From NCBI GenBank assembly GCA_964439745.1, contig CAYTQK010000090.1:1-11268 (forward strand): DNA of 11,268 bases. Direction: 5' to 3'. Under the pieces are notes generated by a model. That model ran no database searches, was not told the origin of the DNA, and saw only the letters and a list, made by a program, of their open reading frames with translations. The position numbers and the translations under genes were made by a program. The DNA is from CAYTQK01 sp964439745. Its GTDB lineage: Bacteria > Desulfobacterota > Desulfobacteria > Desulfobacterales > Desulfosudaceae. Numbering within the stretch: the stretch's first letter is position 1; every line of letters begins with the position of its first letter. Shown here in pieces: positions 1 to 6,137 of this stretch.

Positions 1-728
1 ACCGTGGGAAAGGGCAATCGTTCCTTGATAACGGCTACGGAGGCGGCATAGTCCCCGAGATTGATCTGCCGGATATACTCCCGGATGTCGATGCCGGCGG
101 GGCAGGCCCGCTGGCAGGGGGTGGTGCAGTCATCCACGGTATATTCCCGGAGAATCCGGCGCGTCACCGAGGAGAGCTTGATGATGTGCTTGGGACAGAC
201 CCGTTCGCAGGTGCCGCAGCCGGTGCATTTGTCAGCGTCCACCACCGGCAGCCCGTTGTCGCCCATTTTGAGGGCATCAAAGGGGCAGGCCCGGACGCAG
301 GTGCCCAGTCCCAGGCAGCCGATTTCACAGGTTTTCATGCCGCCGGCCAGAAGCGCCGCGGCCCGGCAGTCGAGAATGCCGTCGTAGGTGAACTTGGTGT
401 CCGCCTCGGCCACGCTGTACGTGCAGCCGGGTTCGGCGATATCCGGCTCCTTGGCTTCCACGGTCAGTCCCAGAATAGCGGCAATGGTTTCGGCCAGGTC
501 TTCGCTGCCGGCTACGCAGGAGGTGGGCGGAGACTCGCCGGCGACAATGGCCTCGGCATTGGCGGTACAGCCGGGGTAGCCGCAGCCGCCGCAGTTGGCG
601 CCGGGCAGGGCGTCATCCACTGCCTCCACCTTGGGGTCCACGTAGACATAGAAAATCCGGGAAGCGGCCGCCAGGCAGATGCCGATGATGGTGCCCAGTC
701 CGGCCATTATAAAGACCGCGTTTGTCAT
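1..728 (-). CDS. rnfB: RnfB-like multi-[4Fe-4S] protein with start of a GltD-like domain (3' end outside window)
   Basis: The 242 visible codons begin with a hydrophobic segment (about residues 4-30), probably a membrane anchor. Next is the RnfB-type cluster motif ANCGGCGYPGC with C46, C49, C54 and C71. Two ferredoxin-type clusters follow: C134/C138/C144/C148 (CEIGCLGLGTCVRACPF) and C168/C171/C174/C178 (CTGCGTCERVCPK). After these, where a plain RnfB would taper off, the frame continues into CTTPCQRACPAGIDIREYI and INLGDYAASVAVIKE. That is the N-terminal Fe-S domain of GltD/dihydropyrimidine dehydrogenase-type oxidoreductases, so the full protein is probably a fusion with an FAD/NAD(P)H domain. 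The ATG lies in a 4-base ATGA overlap with the CooC-like gene, implying translational coupling. rnfA, the usual upstream partner, is absent, so membership of a classical Rnf complex is uncertain. An electron carrier between ferredoxin and a pyridine nucleotide is the likely role. Confidence 0.85.
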   Translation of the reverse strand, partial: MTNAVFIMAGLGTIIGICLAAASRIFYVYVDPKVEAVDDALPGANCGGCGYPGCTANAEAIVAGESPPTSCVAGSEDLAETIAAILGLTVEAKEPDIAEPGCTYSVAEADTKFTYDGILDCRAAALLAGGMKTCEIGCLGLGTCVRACPFDALKMGDNGLPVVDADKCTGCGTCERVCPKHIIKLSSVTRRILREYTVDDCTTPCQRACPAGIDIREYIRQINLGDYAASVAVIKERLPFPT

Positions 729-1495
729 GGGATACTCCTGCGTAATCGGGTTTCAATCAGTTGGATGACCGGTTCGATTTCCGGCATGTCCATGTCCAGC
801 GCGGTTCCTTCCAGGCTGGCCAGAAACAGAGCATCAGTATGAGGCAGCCGGGCCAGAATTTTTTCTTCCGGAATATACCGGCCGATGACGGCGTCGGCGC
901 GGCTGTCGAATTTGTTGATGATAAAATAGGCGTCCCGGCCGATGCTTTTCGCCATGGCGGCGATTCTTTCGGCCATGGTAAAGGATTCAAAGGCCGGGTC
1001 GATAATGCCGATGATCAGGTCGCAGTCCGCGTCCACCCCCCGGCCGAAATGTTCAATGCCGGCTTCGGTGTCGATCAGCACAACCTCGTCGTCGGCCAGG
1101 TCGAGACGGGAAAGAACGGTTTTGGAAAGCAGTCCCAAAGAGCAGGCGCAGCCTTCGCCGGCTTCATGGATTTTGCCCACGGTCAACAGGGAGATGCCGT
1201 TTTCCCGGGTAACACATTCCGCCGGCAGTTCCGCGGTGGTGAGCCGTTCCTGGAAAAGGGGTTCGTCCGGCGGCGGAAAGGTCTGGTTGAGTTTCTGCTT
1301 CCAGGCTTTTTTGCCGCCCAGGTGATCCAGCAGGTTCAGCGGCGCTTCGGCACCCAGCAGGCGGTACAGGCTGGTATTGGATTCATCGGCGTCAATCACC
1401 AGAACGGCCAGTCCGCGACGGGAAAGAGAACGGGCGATGAGCGCGGTCAGGGAGCTTTTCCCGCTGCCTCCTTTTCCAGACAGGGCGATTTTCAT
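725..1495 (-). CDS. CooC-like MinD/ParA-family ATPase (nickel-insertion type)
   Basis: This 256-aa protein starts MKIALSGKGGSGKSS, giving a deviant Walker A loop (K8 to S15) of the SIMIBI/MinD class. A Walker A' region follows as VLVIDADESN (about 31-40). A CxC pair (C116-A-C118, in EGCACSLG) sits where CooC proteins bind nickel or zinc between subunits. The switch II stretch IDTEAGIEHFGRG (141-153) is very CooC-like. In carbon monoxide dehydrogenase systems CooC uses ATP hydrolysis to help insert nickel into the C-cluster; that is family knowledge. The gene is first in a minus-strand pair with the RnfB-like gene, suggesting a redox or CODH/acetyl-CoA synthase setting, but no CODH gene is visible here. 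A weak ribosome site (AGAGA) precedes the ATG. A role in maturing another metalloenzyme is possible. Confidence 0.85.
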   Translation of the reverse strand: MKIALSGKGGSGKSSLTALIARSLSRRGLAVLVIDADESNTSLYRLLGAEAPLNLLDHLGGKKAWKQKLNQTFPPPDEPLFQERLTTAELPAECVTRENGISLLTVGKIHEAGEGCACSLGLLSKTVLSRLDLADDEVVLIDTEAGIEHFGRGVDADCDLIIGIIDPAFESFTMAERIAAMAKSIGRDAYFIINKFDSRADAVIGRYIPEEKILARLPHTDALFLASLEGTALDMDMPEIEPVIQLIETRLRRSIP

Positions 1496-1545
1496 TAACA
1501 GTCTCTTTTTGTTGCAAATTAATCTTTCAAAATCCCAAATTTATA

Positions 1546-1575
1546 AAAATAGAACAGCCTGCTTCGGTTTGTCAA
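1546..1575 (-). promoter_or_regulatory. Candidate sigma70-type promoter for the CooC-like/RnfB-like pair
   Basis: On the minus strand a consensus -35 box TTGACA (bases 1575-1570) is followed after 18 bases by TATTTT (1551-1546). This leaves an AT-rich leader of about 45 bases before the ATG at 1495. The spacing and the perfect -35 make this the best candidate in the divergent region. It is prediction only. Confidence 0.5.
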
Positions 1576-1616
1576 GAAGATTTCCCGGCGGCTCTGCTTG
1601 CTCGACAGGGTTGCGG

Positions 1617-1645
1617 TTGACCGGATTGTTCCGACACGATATAGT
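1617..1645 (+). promoter_or_regulatory. Candidate sigma70-type promoter for the UDG-like gene
   Basis: TTGACC (1617-1622) and TATAGT (1640-1645) are separated by exactly 17 bases, each one base off the sigma70 consensus. Predicted transcription would start near 1652 and give a leader of about 50 bases to the ATG at 1701. This promoter diverges from the minus-strand promoter at 1546-1575, and the two -35 boxes are 41 bases apart. Confidence 0.6.
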
Positions 1646-1700
1646 CATAAATGAATATGAACCTTGTTTTTTATCAAATATTTTTCAGGAACTTGTCAGC

Positions 1701-2462
1701 ATGACCGACGATTTTTTGCAGCCCGATCCGGAGTTGTCCACCCGGGGACGCCGGGCCGCTGCCGTAGCCGGTCTTCTGGGGCAGGCGGCGGCCACTCTTC
1801 GTTTTTTCGACGCGGACGATCTGGCCGGGGAGGGGAGGTGCTCTTCCAACAATCTGGACTGCCTGGAGAAATGGGTTGACCCCGGCTGCCTGGCCCCGCC
1901 GGATTCCCGGACACTCCTGGAGCGGGAGGTGGCCGCCTGTGATGGCTGCGCTCTTTGCCGGGAGCCTGTTCACCGCATCAAGGGGGCCGGCGGAGTGCCG
2001 GCCCCCTTGATGTTTGTCGGCGGCTGGCCGGAGAAGACTGCGGCCCGGGCGGAAGGTCTCTTTGCCGGGGAAGCCGGGGCCATGCTGGGCCGGATGATCA
2101 CCGCCATGAAGCTCACGCCGGAGACGGTCTACGTGACCTGCGCGGTCAAATGCCGTCCCCCCGACGAGCGGCCGCCGCGGCCGGGGGAGGCAGAAGCCTG
2201 CCGGCGATTTCTGGAACGGGAGATTCGCCTGGTGCGGCCGAAGATTATCTGTGCCCTGGGCGCTTTTGCCGCCGAACGGCTGCTGCCCCCGGACGGACCG
2301 CTGGAAACCATCCGGGGCCGGTTTCATCGGCTGGACGGTCCCGGGGGATCAACGACCGTCATGCCCACCTGGCATCCGGCGGATGTCCTGGCCCGGCCGG
2401 AGAAAAAGCGTCCCCTGTGGGCAGACCTGCAGGCGATCATGGCCGCCCTGCAGCCGGTATGA
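1701..2462 (+). CDS. Family 4-like uracil-DNA glycosylase with atypical motif A
   Basis: This 253-aa protein has the family 4 (UDGa, Fe-S) layout. Cysteines C80, C83, C151 (VKCRPP) and C167 (EACRRFL) are placed to hold a [4Fe-4S] cluster. A beta strand leading to the active site reads LMFVGGWP (103-110), followed by GLFAGEAGAMLGRM (119-132). The C-terminal motif is TWHPADVL (223-230), close to the family's HPA-x-LL histidine motif. Canonical members remove uracil from DNA to begin base-excision repair. Here the usual GEAPG...ED motif is replaced by GGWPE...AR, so catalytic activity or specificity may differ. The 79 residues before the first cluster cysteine have extra cysteines (C47, C54, C63) and no recognised domain. 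The ATG was chosen because AGGA lies 10 bases upstream, although the frame is open further upstream. The gene diverges from the CooC-like gene and carries its own candidate promoter. Confidence 0.85.
   Translation: MTDDFLQPDPELSTRGRRAAAVAGLLGQAAATLRFFDADDLAGEGRCSSNNLDCLEKWVDPGCLAPPDSRTLLEREVAACDGCALCREPVHRIKGAGGVPAPLMFVGGWPEKTAARAEGLFAGEAGAMLGRMITAMKLTPETVYVTCAVKCRPPDERPPRPGEAEACRRFLEREIRLVRPKIICALGAFAAERLLPPDGPLETIRGRFHRLDGPGGSTTVMPTWHPADVLARPEKKRPLWADLQAIMAALQPV
1976..2012 (+). repeat. Perfect 16-bp inverted repeat with 5-base loop inside the UDG-like gene
   Basis: The left arm CATCAAGGGGGCCGGC (1976-1991) is exactly complementary to GCCGGCCCCCTTGATG (1997-2012), with loop GGAGT (1992-1996). 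It lies wholly inside codons 92-104, just before the atypical motif A. RNA from either strand could form a very stable GC-rich hairpin. No strong T tract follows on either strand, so it is not a standard intrinsic terminator. Confidence 0.95.
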
Positions 2463-2606
2463 CCGTTTTTAATGGACGGACAATGAAGGGATGACCGGGT
2501 AAAAAGTTTCCTGCCAGCCGCTGCCCGGAATTTTACAGCTCGCTGCGTGTACTGGATTCCACGAAAAAAATCGAGGCCGCCAAGGCGTATCACGCCGCTG
2601 TCATGG

Positions 2607-2635
2607 TTGACACTGCATCAATAGTCTGATTAAAT
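2607..2635 (+). promoter_or_regulatory. Candidate promoter upstream of the Rho-N-like gene (distal)
   Basis: A perfect TTGACA (2607-2612) is followed after 17 bases by TTAAAT (2630-2635, four of six consensus matches) within an AT-rich stretch. It would give a leader of about 100 bases before the ATG at 2740. It lies in the 277-base spacer after the UDG-like gene, so the plus-strand run from here onward could be one transcription unit. A nearer candidate at 2685-2712 competes with it. Confidence 0.4.
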
Positions 2636-2684
2636 AAAAAATTTATACCTGAAACGGGTGCGGCTGGCGGTTGATGACCGGCCG

Positions 2685-2712
2685 TTGCCCCCCAGGCGTG
2701 TGATGTTATAAA
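2685..2712 (+). promoter_or_regulatory. Candidate promoter upstream of the Rho-N-like gene (proximal)
   Basis: TTGCCC (2685-2690) and TATAAA (2707-2712) are 16 bases apart. The -10 box is good and the -35 poor. Transcription would begin about 20 bases before the ATG at 2740, just ahead of the Shine-Dalgarno sequence. It is an alternative to the TTGACA-containing candidate upstream. Confidence 0.3.
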
Positions 2713-2739
2713 ATCGTTCAGTCAAGGGAGGTGTATAAA

Positions 2740-3057
2740 ATGGCTGCCGAAAAAAAGGAAAAGCCCATCGAAAAAATGACGGCGACGGAGCTGCGGGAAG
2801 TAGCCAAAACCATACCGGAGATTACCGGCGCGCACGGCATGAACAAATCCGAGCTGCTTGACGCCATTCGCACGGCCCGGGGCCTGCCCGCCCCCGGCAA
2901 GCAGAAAGACATCAATTACGTGCGGGATCTAAAGGCGAAAATCAAAGAGCTGAAGCAGGACCGGCAGGCGGCCCTGGATGCCGATGATGCGGCGAAGGCC
3001 ACCCGTCTGCGGCGCCGCATCAGCCGGTTGAAGAAGAAGGTGCGCCGGGCGGCCTGA
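2740..3057 (+). CDS. Small Rho-N (SAP-like) domain protein with basic coiled-coil tail
   Basis: This 105-aa protein is very rich in Lys, Arg, Glu and Ala. Residues about 12-42 (MTATELREVAKTIPEITG...GMNKSELLDAI) match the helix-turn-helix pattern of the Rho termination factor N-terminal domain. The rest (about 58-105) is a charged heptad-like helix ending in a strongly basic KKKVRRAA tail, suggesting a coiled coil that binds nucleic acid. It lacks the RNA-binding and ATPase domains of true Rho, so it is not the termination factor itself. Similar short proteins in this bacterial group are often annotated as Rho-N domain proteins of unknown role. The ATG at 2740 is preceded by GGGAGGT at 7 bases; an in-frame GTG at 2731 overlaps that site and is unlikely. 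xerC follows 92 bases downstream. Confidence 0.8.
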   Translation: MAAEKKEKPIEKMTATELREVAKTIPEITGAHGMNKSELLDAIRTARGLPAPGKQKDINYVRDLKAKIKELKQDRQAALDADDAAKATRLRRRISRLKKKVRRAA

Positions 3058-3135
3058 CCCTTGTTTTACACGAATCCGCCGGGGAATCTTTCCTTGCCGG
3101 ATGGGGGCCCGCGGGCATCATTTCCGACGCAAGTC

Positions 3136-3142
3136 AAGGAGG
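3136..3142 (+). promoter_or_regulatory. Ribosome binding site that fixes the TTG start of xerC
   Basis: A full AAGGAGG lies 7 bases before the TTG at 3150. No in-frame ATG offers comparable spacing, so the rare TTG start is preferred. Such a start may lower translation. Confidence 0.85.
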
Positions 3143-3149
3143 CCGGTTT

Positions 3150-4100
3150 TTGCGAAAATCGGAACCGGAACACAGGCTGAAAACGCTGGCGGAAGCCTTT
3201 ATTGAATCCCTGCTATCGGAAAAGGGGTATTCCGCCAATACCTGCCGCGCCTATGCCGCCGACCTGGATGAATTTATCGCCTTTCTGGCGGACGGGGCCG
3301 CGGAGGAGGAGAAGGCCCCGGCGGAGCGGCTCAGGCAGCCTGGGACGGACCAGTTGACGGTCATGGGCCTCCGGGGATACCTGGCATGGCTGCATAAGAA
3401 GCGCCTGGAAAAACGGACGGTTGCCCGCAGGCTGTCGGCCCTGCGGTCGTTTTTCAAGTATTTGAAAAAACATGATATCATTGCCGACAGCCCGGCCGAG
3501 ACGATTGTCTCGCCGAAAACCGGGCAGAAGATTCCGGTTTACTTGACGGTTGATGATATGTTCCGGCTGCTGGACGGTATCACCGAAGATACGGTTCTGT
3601 CGCTCCGGAATCGCGCCATCTTTGAAACCATGTATTCGGCGGGTATCCGGGTTTCCGAGACAGCCGGGCTGAACATGGAAGATGTCGACTGGGAAGAAGG
3701 ATTGTTGCGGGTCTATGGCAAAGGAGACAAGGAGCGCCTGGTCCCGGCGGGCCGGAAAGCCCTGGCAGCCATCCGGCGGTACCGGGACAGGCTGCCGGCA
3801 GCCGAGGGCATCGGCCGGAACACCGGCCCCCTGTTTTTGAATAAAAACAACGGCCGGCTGACCCCCCGGTCCATTAACCGGGTGTTAAAGAAAATGGCCG
3901 CCGCCTGCGGATTGACGGTGCCGCTGTCGCCCCATGCCCTGCGCCATTCATTTGCCACCCATATGCTGGATGCCGGGGCGGATCTGCGGACCGTGCAGGA
4001 GATACTGGGGCACAAGAGCCTGTCGACCACGCAGAAATATACCCATGTGACCATGGACAAGCTGATGGAGGTGTATGACAATGCGCACCCCAGGAAATGA
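3150..4100 (+). CDS. xerC: Tyrosine recombinase XerC
   Basis: This 316-aa protein has the two-domain plan of Xer recombinases. The N-terminal SAM-like core-binding domain (about 11-108) includes GYSANTCRAYAADL and TVARRLSALRSFFKYL. The C-terminal catalytic domain carries every catalytic residue: R167 (SAGIRVSE), K191 (YGKGDKER), H262 and R265 (SPHALRHSFATHML), H288 (ILGHKSLSTTQ) and nucleophile Y297 (KYTHV). With its partner it resolves chromosome dimers at dif during cell division. There is no sign of a phage or integron integrase: the length is standard and the neighbours are housekeeping genes. XerD cannot be fully excluded from sequence alone, but adjacency to hslVU matches XerC/CodV in other bacteria. 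The start codon is TTG, set by the AAGGAGG upstream. The 3' end overlaps hslV by 20 bases. Confidence 0.93.
   Translation: MRKSEPEHRLKTLAEAFIESLLSEKGYSANTCRAYAADLDEFIAFLADGAAEEEKAPAERLRQPGTDQLTVMGLRGYLAWLHKKRLEKRTVARRLSALRSFFKYLKKHDIIADSPAETIVSPKTGQKIPVYLTVDDMFRLLDGITEDTVLSLRNRAIFETMYSAGIRVSETAGLNMEDVDWEEGLLRVYGKGDKERLVPAGRKALAAIRRYRDRLPAAEGIGRNTGPLFLNKNNGRLTPRSINRVLKKMAAACGLTVPLSPHALRHSFATHMLDAGADLRTVQEILGHKSLSTTQKYTHVTMDKLMEVYDNAHPRK
4067..4072 (+). promoter_or_regulatory. Ribosome binding site that selects the hslV start
   Basis: GGAGGT lies inside the 3' end of xerC. It is only 2 bases from the ATG at 4075 but 8 bases from the in-frame ATG at 4081, so the second ATG is the likely start. 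The placement couples hslV translation to xerC. Confidence 0.75.
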
Positions 4101-4638
4101 GTCCGGCCAGCGCTTTTCCGGGACAACCATTCTGGCCCTGCGCCACAAGGGAGAAACCGTGGTGGCCGGTGACGGCCAGGTGACCCTGGAGAGCATGGTC
4201 ATCAAGCACACCGCCCGCAAGGTCCGCCGGATTTATAACGATGCCATCGTGGTCGGGGTGGCCGGGGCTACGGCCGACGCCCTCAACCTGTCCGAGCGCC
4301 TGGAAGGAAAGCTGGAGCGGTTCAACGGCAACCTGACCCGGGCCGCCGTGGAGCTTGCCCGGGACTGGCGCACCGACAAGTACCTGCGCCGGCTGGAAGC
4401 GCTGATGGTGGCCGTGGACAAGGAACACATGTACCTTTTGTCCGGCAACGGCGACGTCATCGAGCCGGACGAAGGGGTCATCAGTATCGGCTCGGGCAGC
4501 ATGGCCGCCCAGGCCGCGGCCACGGCCCTGATGGCCCATTCCCCGCTGGACGCGGCGGCCATTGCCGGCGAAGCCATGAACATTGCCGCTTCGTTCTGCA
4601 TTTATACCAACGCGCAGGTGACCATTGAAAAATTGTGA
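4081..4638 (+). CDS. hslV: HslV, proteolytic subunit of the HslVU protease
   Basis: This 185-aa protein is a threonine protease of the 20S proteasome beta type. It forms a dodecamer that is opened and fed by HslU. The mature enzyme should begin at T15 (FSG followed by TTILALRHKG), after removal of a 14-residue propeptide. Counting from that Thr, the active-site partners D17 (AGDGQVTL) and K33 (ARKVRR) fall exactly where they lie in E. coli HslV. Further family signatures are DWRTDKYLRRLEAL, GNGDVIEPD, IGSGSMAAQAA and the C-terminal FCIYTN. E. coli HslV has only Met before its Thr, so the propeptide here is longer. The ATG at 4081 is preferred over 4075 on ribosome-site spacing. The gene overlaps xerC and is 113 bases from hslU. 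Confidence 0.95.
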   Translation: MRTPGNESGQRFSGTTILALRHKGETVVAGDGQVTLESMVIKHTARKVRRIYNDAIVVGVAGATADALNLSERLEGKLERFNGNLTRAAVELARDWRTDKYLRRLEALMVAVDKEHMYLLSGNGDVIEPDEGVISIGSGSMAAQAAATALMAHSPLDAAAIAGEAMNIAASFCIYTNAQVTIEKL

Positions 4639-4751
4639 GCCCGGATATGTGCCGGCAGCCCCGGGCCACGGTTCATGGAAGTTCGGGAATGCGGCCTGCT
4701 GACGGCCATGCCCGCGGCCATGATTCCGGAAGATCGCAAAAAGAGATTGCC

Positions 4752-6125
4752 ATGAGTGAATTAACCCCATCCGAGATTGTTCAGGAGCTGGACAAATATA
4801 TCATCGGCCAGGACCGGGCCAAGCGGTCGGTGGCCATCGCCCTGCGCAACCGCTGGCGCCGGCGGCAGGTGACCGACGACCTGCGCGAAGAGATCGCGCC
4901 CAAGAATATCATCCTGATCGGCCCCACCGGGGTGGGCAAGACCGAGATCGCCCGGCGGCTGGCCCGGCTGACCGATTCCCCCTTTACCAAGGTGGAGGCT
5001 TCCAAGTTTACGGAGGTCGGCTATGTCGGCCGGGACGTGGAGTCCATTATCCGGGACCTGGTCGAACTGACCGTCAACAATGTCAAGGCCGGGCAGCAGG
5101 AAGCGGTCCAGGACAAGGCCCGGCAGAACGCCGAGGAGCGGATCCTGGACATTCTTTTGCCCGCGGGCAGCGGACGCGCCGCGTCCTATGGGGAAGAGTC
5201 CCTGCCGGAGTCATCTGAGGCGGCCGGGCCGGAAGGCGGGCACAGCCGGGCCACCCGGGAAAAGCTGCGCGCCATGCTGCGGCAGGGCAAGCTGGATGAC
5301 CGCTATGTCGACCTGGAACTGGCCGACCGGAGCATGCCCATGGTGGAGATATTTTCCAATACCGGCCTGGAGGAGATGGGGGTTAATTTCAAGGACATGC
5401 TCTCCGGGCTGCTGCCCAAGAACACCAAGAAGCGGAAAGTCAAGGTGGGCGAGGCCATGGAGCTGCTTACCACCGAAGAGGCCCAGAACCTGGTCGACCT
5501 GGACCAGGTCATTAAAATCGCCGTGGAAAAGGTGGAGCAGTCGGGCATTGTCTTTTTAGACGAGATCGACAAGATCACCGGCGCGGACAAGGGGCAGGGG
5601 CCGGATGTCTCCCGGGAAGGAGTGCAGCGTGACCTGCTGCCCCTGGTGGAAGGCTCGACCGTGACCACCAAGTACGGGCCGGTCAAGAGCGATCATGTTC
5701 TTTTCATCGCGGCGGGCGCCTTCCATACCTGCAAGCCTGCCGATCTCATCCCGGAACTCCAGGGCCGCTTTCCCATCCGGGTGGAGCTGGACTCCCTGGG
5801 CCAGGCGGAGTTCGTGCGCATCCTGACGGAGCCCAAAAACGCCCTGCTGCTGCAGTACATCGCCCTGCTCCGCACGGAAGGAGTCGAAGTGCGCTTTACC
5901 GACGAGGCCGTGACCACCCTGGCCGGCATCGCCGAAGAGGTCAACAACAGCACCGAAAATATCGGGGCCCGGCGGCTGCATACCCTGATGGAATGTCTCC
6001 TGGAGGAGATTCTCTTTGACGGGCCGGACCTGGCGGAAAAATCCATTTCCATCGACCGAAAATACGTTACCGGCCGGCTGGAGGATATCAAGGAAAACGA
6101 GGATTTGAGCCGGTTCATCCTGTAA
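4752..6125 (+). CDS. hslU: HslU, AAA+ ATPase subunit of the HslVU protease
   Basis: This 457-aa unfoldase forms a hexamer that recognises, unfolds and threads substrates into HslV. Visible motifs are Walker A GPTGVGKT (57-64), the pore loop GYVG (90-93), Walker B VFLDEIDK (267-274) and the sensor-2 region GARRLHT (405-411). The C-terminal tail is DLSRFIL (451-457), the segment that docks into HslV and switches it on. The intermediate (I) domain, about residues 110-240, contains a low-complexity Gly/Ser/Glu patch near 138-166, a usual place for length variation. Length and ends agree with the family. The ATG at 4752 is chosen by homology (MSELTPSEIVQELDKYIIGQ); upstream in-frame codons give an implausible sequence. 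An AAGAGA about 7 bases upstream is a modest ribosome site. argB follows after 12 bases, so the protease and arginine genes may share a transcript. Confidence 0.97.
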   Translation: MSELTPSEIVQELDKYIIGQDRAKRSVAIALRNRWRRRQVTDDLREEIAPKNIILIGPTGVGKTEIARRLARLTDSPFTKVEASKFTEVGYVGRDVESIIRDLVELTVNNVKAGQQEAVQDKARQNAEERILDILLPAGSGRAASYGEESLPESSEAAGPEGGHSRATREKLRAMLRQGKLDDRYVDLELADRSMPMVEIFSNTGLEEMGVNFKDMLSGLLPKNTKKRKVKVGEAMELLTTEEAQNLVDLDQVIKIAVEKVEQSGIVFLDEIDKITGADKGQGPDVSREGVQRDLLPLVEGSTVTTKYGPVKSDHVLFIAAGAFHTCKPADLIPELQGRFPIRVELDSLGQAEFVRILTEPKNALLLQYIALLRTEGVEVRFTDEAVTTLAGIAEEVNNSTENIGARRLHTLMECLLEEILFDGPDLAEKSISIDRKYVTGRLEDIKENEDLSRFIL

Positions 6126-6137
6126 GCGGGAAAAATT

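Noticed and set aside
1648..1665. ArgR-like operator (TGAAT...)
   Set aside because: Only a half-site resembling TGAATATGAA is present. It lies ahead of the UDG-like gene, not the arg genes, and lacks the ATTCA half.
3058..3149. Terminator between the Rho-N-like gene and xerC
   Set aside because: Only short stems (ATCCG/CGGAT, GGAA/TTCC) and the self-complementary GCCCGCGGGC are present, with no T tract, so read-through is more likely.
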